The position numbers and the translations under genes are program-made. Source: Thalassospiraceae bacterium LMO-JJ14 (GTDB lineage Bacteria; Pseudomonadota; Alphaproteobacteria; Rhodospirillales; Casp-alpha2). Taken from it: a stretch of 64,000 nucleotides of DNA. The DNA lies in the NCBI GenBank assembly GCA_021555105.2, contig CP134604.1, positions 3,014,501 to 3,078,500 on the forward strand, given 5' to 3'. The notes under the pieces were generated by a model. That model did no database searches, was not told where the DNA came from, and saw only the letters and a list, made by a program, of their open reading frames with translations. Below, in pieces: positions 1 to 7,575 of this stretch (positions are counted from its first letter, which is position 1; each line of letters begins with the position of its first letter).

Positions 1-139
1 TGACGATGGCGATAGCCATCCCAATGATACCGAACGTATTGCCGCGGCGCGCGGTCTCAGGACTGGAAAGCCCCTTCAGCGCAAGGATGAAGAGGACGGC
101 AGAGATAAGGTAAAAATATCCAACGAGTGTTCCGCTCAT
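1..139 (-). CDS. pntB: NAD(P) transhydrogenase subunit beta, N-terminal part (runs off the window)
   Basis: Reading leftward from an ATG at 139 gives a protein starting MSGTLVGYFYLISAVLFI and continuing into a second hydrophobic stretch (GIIGMAIAIV). This is typical of the membrane N-terminus of PntB. PntB carries the proton channel helices and the NADP(H)-binding domain of the proton-translocating transhydrogenase in the inner membrane. Only 46 codons are visible. It lies 12 bases after pntAB on the same strand, so the order pntAA-pntAB-pntB supports the call. Confidence 0.85.
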   Translation of the reverse strand, partial: MSGTLVGYFYLISAVLFILALKGLSSPETARRGNTFGIIGMAIAIV

Positions 140-151
140 GATCCGGCTCCC

Positions 152-574
152 TTATTTCTGCTTCTTTTTGAACATGGCGAGCATGCGTTGCGTCACGATG
201 AAACCGCCGAAGATATTGATCGACGCCAGCAGCACCGCAAAGAAACCCATGACCTTGGAAAAGTCCATCAGCGCGGGACCGACAGCCAGCAGGCCGCCGA
301 CGATAATCACCGATGAAATGGCGTTGGTTACACCCATCAGCGGCGAATGCAGCGCCGGGGTCACGTTCCAGACAACGTGATAACCGACGAAACAGGCCAT
401 GACGAAAATCGTGAACATGGACAGGAAATCGGCACCGCCGTGGGTCAACGCGACGTCACCAGTGGCAACCACGACCTGGGTCGCCGAATGCGCCAGATCG
501 CCCGCCTGCTGGGACAGTTTTTCGAGGCCGGTTGCAAGTTCGGCCGCTTTATCCGCAAGGGTCGCTTTATCCAT
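152..574 (-). CDS. pntAB: NAD(P) transhydrogenase subunit alpha, membrane part
   Basis: A 140-residue protein. It has a polar N-terminal helix of about 45 residues followed by three or four membrane segments, including [16 protein letters not shown] and [15 protein letters not shown], and a lysine-rich tail. This matches the alpha-2 subunit of split transhydrogenases found in Alphaproteobacteria, where the E. coli PntA chain is divided into a soluble and a membrane polypeptide. It starts 2 bases after the stop of pntAA and is followed closely by pntB, so the three should be co-transcribed and form one membrane complex making NADPH at the expense of proton motive force. Confidence 0.9.
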   Translation of the reverse strand: MDKATLADKAAELATGLEKLSQQAGDLAHSATQVVVATGDVALTHGGADFLSMFTIFVMACFVGYHVVWNVTPALHSPLMGVTNAISSVIIVGGLLAVGPALMDFSKVMGFFAVLLASINIFGGFIVTQRMLAMFKKKQK

Positions 575-576
575 GA

Positions 577-1803
577 TCAGGCCCCTTTCTCATCTTCGGT
601 TTTGGTTTCATCCTTCTTCGCCGGGGCCTTCCTGGCCGGTGGCTTTTTAGCCCCGCCCTTGGCGCTCAGCACATCGCTGACACGCTCGGAAACGATCTTG
701 CCGTCCTTGCAGACCATCGTGCCTTCGACAGTGGCATCTTCCGCGTCGAATTTAAATGCGCCCTTTTCCTTGTCGAAATGCGGCGAAACGAAGTTGAACA
801 GATTCTTGGCGAACAGCGCCGATGCCGTTTCGGCCAGGCGGCTCGGCAGGTTCAAGCGCCCATCGATGATGACGCCGTTCTTCGTCGTCGTGACCTCGCC
901 CGGCTTGGTCAATTCGCAGTTGCCGCCCGCTTCCGCCGCCATATCGACGATCACGGCGCCGGATTTCATGCTTTCGACCATGTCCTTGGTGATCAGCTTC
1001 GGCGCCGGGCGACCCGGGATCAGCGCCGTGGTCACGACGATGTCCTGTTTCGGCAGGTGTTCGCGCACCTTCTGTTTCTGCTTTTCGAAATACTCCGGCG
1101 GCATTTCCTTGGCGTACCCGCCTTCGGTTTCCGCCTCTTTTTCCATTTCCGGATCGACTTCAAGGAACTTACCGCCCAGTGAAGCAACTTGTTCCTTGGT
1201 GGCAGGACGGACGTCGGTCGCGCTGACCGCCGCGCCCAGACGTTTTGCCGTGGCAATCGCCTGCAGGCCGGCGACACCAACGCCCATGATAAAGGCACGA
1301 GCCGGCGGTACGGTACCAGCGGCCGTCATCATCATCGGCATCGCCCGGCCGTAAAGTTCGGTCGCGTTCAGGACAGCCTTGTAACCGGCAAGGTTCGCTT
1401 GCGACGATAGGATGTCCATGGATTGCGCCCGCGAGATGCGCGGCATCAGTTCCATTGCGAAACCGGTCGCGCCGGATTTTGCCAGCGTTTCGATCCCCTC
1501 TGGTTCCGTGAGCGCTGCAAGATGCGCGCACACGACCTGCCCCTTGGAAAGTTTCGAGCTCTCGGTCTTGGTCGGCGCCGAGATCTTCCAGACCATGCCC
1601 GCATCCTTGACCGTCGCGGCAAAGTCCTTGGCGATCGATGCACCGGCAGCCTTGAAAGTCTCATCCGAGATCGATGCGCCGTCACCGGCGCCCTGTTCGA
1701 CGACGACGTCGCACCCGAGACCGGTCAGTTTTCCGATGACCTCGACGGACGCAGCAACGCGGTCTTCGCCCGGCGCACGTTCCTTGGGTATCGCAATTTT
1801 CAT
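577..1803 (-). CDS. pntAA: NAD(P) transhydrogenase subunit alpha, NAD-binding part
   Basis: Soluble NAD(H)-binding subunit. The N-terminus [17 protein letters not shown] is typical of the AlaDh/PNT family. A Rossmann glycine motif ([18 protein letters not shown]) sits near the middle, followed by the ATDVRP segment. The C-terminus is a lysine- and proline-rich tail. A frame start five codons upstream (1818) exists, but the ATG at 1803 is preceded by GTGAGGA and gives the conserved N-terminus, so it was preferred. It is the first gene of the leftward pnt operon, and its promoter must lie in the gap shared with the divergent creatinase gene. Confidence 0.92.
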   Translation of the reverse strand: MKIAIPKERAPGEDRVAASVEVIGKLTGLGCDVVVEQGAGDGASISDETFKAAGASIAKDFAATVKDAGMVWKISAPTKTESSKLSKGQVVCAHLAALTEPEGIETLAKSGATGFAMELMPRISRAQSMDILSSQANLAGYKAVLNATELYGRAMPMMMTAAGTVPPARAFIMGVGVAGLQAIATAKRLGAAVSATDVRPATKEQVASLGGKFLEVDPEMEKEAETEGGYAKEMPPEYFEKQKQKVREHLPKQDIVVTTALIPGRPAPKLITKDMVESMKSGAVIVDMAAEAGGNCELTKPGEVTTTKNGVIIDGRLNLPSRLAETASALFAKNLFNFVSPHFDKEKGAFKFDAEDATVEGTMVCKDGKIVSERVSDVLSAKGGAKKPPARKAPAKKDETKTEDEKGA

Positions 1804-2123
1804 GACATCCTCACTCAAAACAATTCGTTCTTATTCATTCAACAAAAGATACCAGTGCCCATCGGCAACGGTGACTGGTTGTTATGCCGTTTGTCGGATA
1901 CATGCGCAAGTGGCACTCACCCCCCTGACTTTCAAGTCGCGCCCGTTATTATTAAGCGCTCCCAACTATTATATTCAAAAAAACGCATATGTATACCCAT
2001 CTGGTATACCAGATTAGGTATACCAGTTTTCATTTCTCCAATTCAATGACCTTCCATCGATTTCAGAAGCATTGCCAGCGCACCGTCTCGTCCATAAAAA
2101 TACAGGATCACTAGGAGACTCAC
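1804..2123. other. Divergent intergenic region between pntAA and the creatinase gene
   Basis: 320 bases with no supported gene. It is more A+T-rich than its flanks and must carry the promoters of both divergent genes. The only clear structure is the cluster of GTATACC repeats at 1991-2026, listed separately. A ribosome binding site AGGAG lies at 2113-2117 in front of the creatinase ATG at 2124. Confidence 0.7.
1991..2026. promoter_or_regulatory. Triple GTATACC operator, GntR/FadR type
   Basis: Three copies of GTATACC are centred about 13 and 14 bases apart. The middle copy is a perfect 12-base palindrome, CTGGTATACCAG (2001-2012). The third, TAGGTATACCAG (2015-2026), is near-perfect, and the first (1991-1997) keeps one arm. 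The core TGGTATACCA resembles operators of FadR-subfamily GntR regulators. It sits about 100 bases before the creatinase start, so control of that gene is the simplest inference. No GntR gene is in the window. Confidence 0.6.
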
Positions 2124-3335
2124 ATGGACGGATTAAAGAACATCATCACCATTCGTAACGGTGAACAAGCCGAACACACGTTTCCGCCCGAAGAGTTCGA
2201 GCGCAGGCTGGCCCTGCTCCGCGCCCATATGGCCGCCGAAAACATCGAGACGGCGCTGTTCACCTCCTACCAGAACATCAATTATTACGCCGATTTTCTG
2301 TTTTGTCATTTCGGCAGGTTCTACGCGTTGGTGGTCGATCACGAGAATCAGACAACCTTGAGCGCCAATATCGACGGCGGACAGCCATGGCGACGGACAC
2401 ACGGCGACAACCTGATTTATACCGACTGGGCGCGGGACAACTACTTCAGGGGATTGCAACAGCTGGTCGGTAAAAGCCGTCGCGTCGGGATCGAGTTCGA
2501 TCACATGACGCTGCAGAACATGGAAAAGTTGAAAGCCGCCTTCCCGGGTACGGAATTCGTCGATATCGCGAACGCCTGCATGTACATGCGGATGATCAAA
2601 TCGGATGTCGAGATTGCCCTGATCAAACATGGCGCAAATGTCGCAGACATCGGCGGCGCCGCCTGCGTCAGTGCCATTGCACCCGGCGTTGCCGAGCATG
2701 AGGTCGCCATTGCGTCGACCGAGGCCATGGTCCGCGAGATCGCCAGACGTTTTCCGCATTCGGAATTGCGCGACACCTGGACCTGGTTCCAGAGCGGCAT
2801 TAACACTGACGGTGCACACAATCCGGTCACCACACGCAAGATTGAACGCGGCGATATCCTGTCGCTCAACTGTTTCCCGATGATCGCCGGTTATTACACT
2901 GCGCTGGAACGCACGCTCTTCTGCGGGGACGTTGCCGACGCCCACCTGAAGTACTGGCAGATCAACGTCGATGTGCACGAACGTGGTCTGGAACTGATCA
3001 AACCCGGCGCCAGGTGCTGCGACATCGCTAACGAACTGAACGAAATTTACCGCGCGCATGGGTGCCTGGAGCGGCGCACCTTCGGCTATGGGCATTCATT
3101 CGGCGTGCTGTCGCACTATTACGGGCGCGAGGCGGGCCTGGAACTGCGCGAGGATATCGATACCGTGCTGGAGCCGAACATGGTCGTTTCCATGGAACCG
3201 ATGATCATGATCCCGGAAGGCGAACCCGGCGCTGGTGGCTACCGTGAGCACGATATCCTTGTCGTCACCGAAACGGGCGCCGAGAACATCACCGGCTTTC
3301 CGTACGGGCCGGAACACAACGTGGTGGGAGGATAG
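2124..3335 (+). CDS. Creatinase (creatine amidinohydrolase)
   Basis: A 403-residue pitta-bread-fold protein of the M24 family, the same length as Pseudomonas creatinase. It hydrolyses creatine to sarcosine and urea in the cytoplasm. The catalytic histidine is H232 in GAHNPVTTRK. The two acidic residues are E262 in ALERTLF and E358 in VSMEPM, exactly the positions known in the Pseudomonas enzyme. The diagnostic stretches NINYYADF, NIDGGQPWRR and GYGHSFG are present, and they separate it from prolidase and aminopeptidase P. It has a ribosome binding site AGGAG six bases before the ATG. It stands alone: no creatininase, sarcosine oxidase or urease gene is in the window. It converges with a RidA gene 4 bases downstream. 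Confidence 0.93.
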   Translation: MDGLKNIITIRNGEQAEHTFPPEEFERRLALLRAHMAAENIETALFTSYQNINYYADFLFCHFGRFYALVVDHENQTTLSANIDGGQPWRRTHGDNLIYTDWARDNYFRGLQQLVGKSRRVGIEFDHMTLQNMEKLKAAFPGTEFVDIANACMYMRMIKSDVEIALIKHGANVADIGGAACVSAIAPGVAEHEVAIASTEAMVREIARRFPHSELRDTWTWFQSGINTDGAHNPVTTRKIERGDILSLNCFPMIAGYYTALERTLFCGDVADAHLKYWQINVDVHERGLELIKPGARCCDIANELNEIYRAHGCLERRTFGYGHSFGVLSHYYGREAGLELREDIDTVLEPNMVVSMEPMIMIPEGEPGAGGYREHDILVVTETGAENITGFPYGPEHNVVGG

Positions 3336-3339
3336 TCGC

Positions 3340-3738
3340 TCATCCCGGCCGTTTGGCGACCATATCAATCTCGACCAACGCGCCCTTGGCCAGCCCGGTA
3401 ACACCGACACAGGTGCGCGCCGGTAGCCGATCGGGCGGGAAATAACTTTTGTAGGCATTGTTCATTTCCTCGTAATCACGCTCGAACTCGGTAATGAACA
3501 CCCGCGCCGACAAGACATGCTCAAGCCCAAGGCCGAGCCCTTCCAGAACGATGATCAGATTATCCATGACACGCCGGGTCTGCGCGGCGACGCCGTCCGC
3601 AAGCGGGGCCGTGTCGTCATCGGGGTCGGTCGGCATCTGGCCGGTAAGCTGAATCCAGCCGTCGCATTCGACGGCGTGTGAAAACGGCGCGACGTGAGTC
3701 GGCGCGGCTGAAAAGTTGTGAAAAATAGGTCCCGACAT
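3340..3738 (-). CDS. RidA family protein (YjgF/YER057c/UK114)
   Basis: A 132-residue single-domain protein with the RidA fold signature. It has a glycine-rich beta hairpin (GWIQLTGQMP), a central segment AQTRRVMDNLIIVLEGLG, and the conserved arginine R108 in LPARTCVGV that binds carboxylates in RidA proteins. The late segment VEIDMVA matches the usual EIDA motif. RidA enzymes deaminate reactive enamine/imine intermediates, but many subfamilies have unknown substrates. Its convergent position after creatinase suggests, without proving, a role in nitrogen-compound breakdown. Confidence 0.88.
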   Translation of the reverse strand: MSGPIFHNFSAAPTHVAPFSHAVECDGWIQLTGQMPTDPDDDTAPLADGVAAQTRRVMDNLIIVLEGLGLGLEHVLSARVFITEFERDYEEMNNAYKSYFPPDRLPARTCVGVTGLAKGALVEIDMVAKRPG

Positions 3739-3834
3739 GCGTTTTCCCCGGTTCTGTTCTCTGTCATGGTAACAGCGGTTCTATAAACCCATTAGACGAG
3801 GCAGGCCGCAACCTGTCCAGCCGGAGAAACATCG

Positions 3835-4719
3835 ATGAGCGACGCCGTCCGCACAATGGGTCAGCGCGAAGGTATGATGCTGGCGTTCATTGCCGCCACA
3901 TCGCTGGCTTTTGTTACGACCTGCGCACGGTTGATGTATGCCGCCGGCTCGACCCCGTTGACGCTGATAACCCTCAGAGGCGGCCTGGGCGTCCTCGTGC
4001 TTTTTGTGATCGCCTATTTGATAACCAAGCGCATCGCCCTGCCCCGCGCGGCATGGCGGGACACGGCAGTGGCCGGGATCGGCCTGACGATGATCACGTT
4101 CGGCTATATGAGCAGCGTCGCCTATATCCCGGTCGGGCTGGCGGCACTGATATTCTATACCTTCCCGCTGGTCGTGCTGGTCTATGAAGCGATCCGCGCG
4201 CGGCGCCTGCCCGGTCCGCGCAGGCTGGCCACATTCGCCGCCGCCTTCGCCGGGCTCGGTCTCGCCATCGGCCCCAGTTTCGATACCCTCAATCCCATTG
4301 GCATGGTGCTCGCGTTCATCGGCGGCCTGGGCACGGTGGTGCTGTTTCTGTCCGGTGCCAGGGCATCGCAACACACCGAACCATTGCTGGTCGCCAGCTA
4401 TGCCAATCTGTTCCTGTTTCCGGTTGCGCTTGTCTGCATGTTCGTGCTGGATGCCTACGCACCGCCTGAAACCGATATCGGCTGGCTGGCGCTGGCCGGA
4501 GCAGGCCTTGCTTATCTGATCGGCGTCACGGCGCAGATCATGGCCGTCAAGCTGGCCAATGCAGGCGATGTCTCGCTGGTTCACAATATCGAACCGGTGG
4601 TTTCGATCGCCGTTGCCTGGATCGTGCTGAACGAGACCCTGAGCGGCATTCAGTTAACGGGGGTGGCGCTGGTGATCGCCGCCATTTTCGCCGGCACCCG
4701 GCTTTCAAAAGAGATTTGA
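3835..4719 (+). CDS. EamA/DMT family transporter
   Basis: A 294-residue membrane protein with about ten hydrophobic segments in two repeated halves, as usual for drug/metabolite transporters. Typical features are the first-half TLRGGLGVLVLF, a positively charged loop YEAIRARRLPGPRR, and the second-half motif NIEPVVSIAVAWIVLNETL that is characteristic of EamA repeats. The substrate cannot be read from the sequence. It is divergent from the RidA gene with a gap of about 95 bases. It is the first of four DMT proteins in this window. Confidence 0.88.
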   Translation: MSDAVRTMGQREGMMLAFIAATSLAFVTTCARLMYAAGSTPLTLITLRGGLGVLVLFVIAYLITKRIALPRAAWRDTAVAGIGLTMITFGYMSSVAYIPVGLAALIFYTFPLVVLVYEAIRARRLPGPRRLATFAAAFAGLGLAIGPSFDTLNPIGMVLAFIGGLGTVVLFLSGARASQHTEPLLVASYANLFLFPVALVCMFVLDAYAPPETDIGWLALAGAGLAYLIGVTAQIMAVKLANAGDVSLVHNIEPVVSIAVAWIVLNETLSGIQLTGVALVIAAIFAGTRLSKEI

Positions 4720-4730
4720 AACGCTCGGTT

Positions 4731-5315
4731 CTATTTCTCGCGTACGACATCCGTGTCGCGCAGGACGTTGTTACGCTTGTCAGGATGTGATTTGAAATCT
4801 TCTCGAAGTTCCTCGATCAGTTTGTCGATCTGTTCCAGCTTGGCGAGGCCCGCCTGATTGATCTCGTTTTCATCAAGGCGCGTCAGATACAATCTGAAGC
4901 CCTGAATATGAAACTGGATCGCGTTCATGTAATCGGTCAGCGAGCGGGCACGTCGCATATAAGCCTGATGCACGCTGCGCAGACTGTTGACGAGGATTTT
5001 TATAATCGCCTTCAGGAACGGATCGGATTTTGCGATCCGGGCTTCCAGTGCGGCCGCCGGAATCTCGATGACCACTGTTTCTTCCTTGGCAACGGCGTGC
5101 GCCATGCGCTTGGAACCGTCGATAATCGCCATTTCGCCGAACAACTCACCGGGGTTCAGCGTTGCCAGTTCGACTTCCTCGCCCTCGACGAGCTTGTAGA
5201 TGCCGATCAGGCCGCTATCGACGATAAATGCGGAATCCCCAGGGTCGCCGTCACGAAAAAGCGTTTCCCCAATTTGCAGGAATTTTTTCTTGGTACCGCC
5301 ACCCTCGATGAACAT
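4731..5315 (-). CDS. Cyclic nucleotide-binding domain protein
   Basis: A 194-residue protein. Residues about 10-120 form a cNMP-binding beta roll with a phosphate-binding cassette GELFGEMAIIDGSKRMAHAV, the arrangement seen in Crp-like proteins and cyclic-nucleotide-regulated enzymes. The C-terminal 70 residues are helical and charged (LDENEINQAGLAKLEQIDKL) and do not look like a winged helix-turn-helix. It is probably a stand-alone cNMP sensor rather than a transcription factor. It converges with the EamA gene. Confidence 0.82.
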   Translation of the reverse strand: MFIEGGGTKKKFLQIGETLFRDGDPGDSAFIVDSGLIGIYKLVEGEEVELATLNPGELFGEMAIIDGSKRMAHAVAKEETVVIEIPAAALEARIAKSDPFLKAIIKILVNSLRSVHQAYMRRARSLTDYMNAIQFHIQGFRLYLTRLDENEINQAGLAKLEQIDKLIEELREDFKSHPDKRNNVLRDTDVVREK

Positions 5316-5383
5316 GACCTATCCTTGTGCTCTGTAATCGGGCAAGTCTAATCACACACACAGGGGCCAACAAGCGCCCCGGA

Positions 5384-6724
5384 TCAGTTCGGATTGTCGA
5401 GGGCGACACCCTTCAGGGCCGATGCCTGTCGCTTGGCAAGCGCACCGACATCAAAGCCTTCGATCAATTCATGAAACATCCTGTGCCAGTTGATCTCGGC
5501 GCCCAGATGCGTGAACACACTGCCAAGACCGATGGCGGCACGGTCCATCAGAACGAACTCGCGCGGCGGCGTGACACCGCCTACTTCCTTTAGCTGCGCA
5601 TGAACCTTGGCGGCTACACCCGCCCCGTACTGCACGCCGCTTTTTTCCTGGATCGTCTGCACCTTGTCTTCAAGCAGCGGCGCATACAGGAAGTGCGCCC
5701 ACTGGTTCAGGATGGCGATGACCTTCTTGTCGAGATTTTTAAAACCCCATGTTTCATAGGCTTTAACAGCCAAATCCTCATCGTGGTGCAGCAGCGCGAA
5801 ATAGAGATCGATCACCGCACCGACAAAGCTTGCCGGGAAAATCCGGATGCACCCGTAATCGAGCAGGTTGATCGCACCATCGGCGCACGTGCTGTAATTG
5901 CCGAGATGCGGGTCGCCATGGATGACACCGTACTTGTAAAACGGCACGTACCATGCCCGGAACATGCTGAGCGCCAGTTTGTTGCGCATTTCGATGGGGG
6001 CGTCACGGCTATCCAGAAGCGGCTTGCCGTCCAGCCAGGTCATCGACAGTAAGCGTTTCGTCGATACGTCGCTGAGCGGTTCGGGCACATGCACGCAGTC
6101 CTCACCCGACAGCATGTGCCTATACAGCAGCATGTTCTGCGCTTCACGTTCGTAATCCAGTTCTTCACGGAGCCGTTCCGAAAGTTCCAGATGAATTTCA
6201 CTGGGATCGATGGAATTGTCATAGCGGCGGTAAATGGAAAAAACGAACTTGAGCTGCTTCAAGTCCGCTTCAACCGCCGAGGCCATATCCGGATACTGGA
6301 TCTTGCAGGCAAGTTCGCGGCCGTCGAGCGACCTGGCCCTGTGCACCTGTCCCAGCGACGCCGCCTTGCAGGCTTCATGCTCGAACGTCTCGAAACGTTT
6401 TTGCCAGCCTGCGCCCAACTCCGCCGTCATGCGCCGCTTGACGAACGCCCATCCCATTGGCGGTGCGTTGGTCTGCAGCTTGATCAGTTCCTTGGTGTAT
6501 TCCTCGGGCAGAACATCGGGAATGGTCGAGAGTATCTGTGCGACCTTCATCAGCGGCCCCTTGAGGCCGCCCAGCGCCAACTGGATTTCCCGCGCATGTT
6601 CGGCCTTGTCGAGCTTGATACCGAATACCCGACCGCCGACCGCCTTGACGGCAACACCGCTGACGGCGCCACCAACCTTGGCATAGCGCCGCACCCGGCC
6701 GCCGAAACTGTTATTCTCGCTCAT
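5384..6724 (-). CDS. ABC1/UbiB-like atypical kinase family protein
   Basis: A 446-residue member of the AarF/UbiB/ADCK family. Visible motifs are the N-terminal KxGQ-like motif (here MKVAQILS), the alanine-rich loop ASLGQVHRA, the lysine of CKIQYP, the ELDYEREAQN motif, the catalytic GVIHGDPHLGNY, and the metal-binding LLDYGCI. Members act in ubiquinone or lipid metabolism, often as ATPases. The KxGQ glycine is replaced by alanine. No predicted C-terminal membrane helices are obvious, unlike E. coli UbiB, so an accessory ABC1 protein is more likely than UbiB itself. It follows a short gap from the hydrolase gene. Confidence 0.85.
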   Translation of the reverse strand: MSENNSFGGRVRRYAKVGGAVSGVAVKAVGGRVFGIKLDKAEHAREIQLALGGLKGPLMKVAQILSTIPDVLPEEYTKELIKLQTNAPPMGWAFVKRRMTAELGAGWQKRFETFEHEACKAASLGQVHRARSLDGRELACKIQYPDMASAVEADLKQLKFVFSIYRRYDNSIDPSEIHLELSERLREELDYEREAQNMLLYRHMLSGEDCVHVPEPLSDVSTKRLLSMTWLDGKPLLDSRDAPIEMRNKLALSMFRAWYVPFYKYGVIHGDPHLGNYSTCADGAINLLDYGCIRIFPASFVGAVIDLYFALLHHDEDLAVKAYETWGFKNLDKKVIAILNQWAHFLYAPLLEDKVQTIQEKSGVQYGAGVAAKVHAQLKEVGGVTPPREFVLMDRAAIGLGSVFTHLGAEINWHRMFHELIEGFDVGALAKRQASALKGVALDNPN

Positions 6725-6771
6725 TGGCTGTCGTGCACTCCATCAACAGAAGGTCTGCAAGGTACGCCGGA

Positions 6772-7575
6772 TTAGCCAAAGCCCTGATCGGACAACCACT
6801 TGGCGATGTCTTCCGCGACACGCCGCCAGCCGGTTTCCAGCATCATGCCATGTCCCATGCCCTGATAGATATGGGCACTGCGGCCGCAAATGGAACCCGT
6901 CCAATGCACGTGCGCCGGCGGTATCAATGGATCGCTGCCCGCACCCAGAACCATGATCGGCGTTCCCAATACGGCCATGACGTTCGGCATTTGCGGCGTG
7001 TAAAGACCGCTGACGGCCAACCTGCTCTCGCTCTGAAATCGGTTGATATAGCGTTCCGCAATTTCGACCGGCACGGCGTCGGAAAACAACGTCGCATGCA
7101 ATGTGTCGATACTGGCCATTTCCCCGGCATGGACCGCCGCCACATCCATGGCCAGCGACGGGTTCGACATCAGAAGCTGCATCGCTGGTGCGCCAAGTCC
7201 AGTCGGCGGCACCGGTGCCATCATCACCAGCGCGGAAATATTTTTCGCCTCGGCCGCCCGCCATGCCAGATATCCGCCCATGGAATGTCCGACAAGGACC
7301 GGCGGTGTATCGAAGGCATCGACCGTCGCAAATACCGCATCTTCGTAATCACTGAGCGTGAATTCCTGCAGTTGCGCATAGTCCGGCCGCCCGCGCCGAC
7401 CTGGCAGATCGATAGCCGATACGTCATATCCGGCATCGCAGAACCAGGGCATGAAGAATTCGTCCCAACACCACGCACCGGCGAACGCACCGTGAATGAA
7501 CAGAATTGGCGGAGCGCCGTTTGGATTACTCGGTTTTCTCGAGACGATGTGAACGTCCATTTCGCGGCCGCTCAC
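6772..7575 (-). CDS. Alpha/beta hydrolase
   Basis: A 267-residue alpha/beta-hydrolase fold protein. It has an oxyanion-hole stretch PILFIHGAFAGAWCWDE, the nucleophile elbow LVGHSMGGYLAW, and a late GMGHGMML segment carrying the catalytic histidine. The substrate is unknown; esterase or lipase activity is typical of the fold. The GTG start at 7575 overlaps the TGA of pepF (GTGA), so translation is probably coupled. An ATG at about 7560 is an alternative start. Confidence 0.82.
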   Translation of the reverse strand: MSGREMDVHIVSRKPSNPNGAPPILFIHGAFAGAWCWDEFFMPWFCDAGYDVSAIDLPGRRGRPDYAQLQEFTLSDYEDAVFATVDAFDTPPVLVGHSMGGYLAWRAAEAKNISALVMMAPVPPTGLGAPAMQLLMSNPSLAMDVAAVHAGEMASIDTLHATLFSDAVPVEIAERYINRFQSESRLAVSGLYTPQMPNVMAVLGTPIMVLGAGSDPLIPPAHVHWTGSICGRSAHIYQGMGHGMMLETGWRRVAEDIAKWLSDQGFG

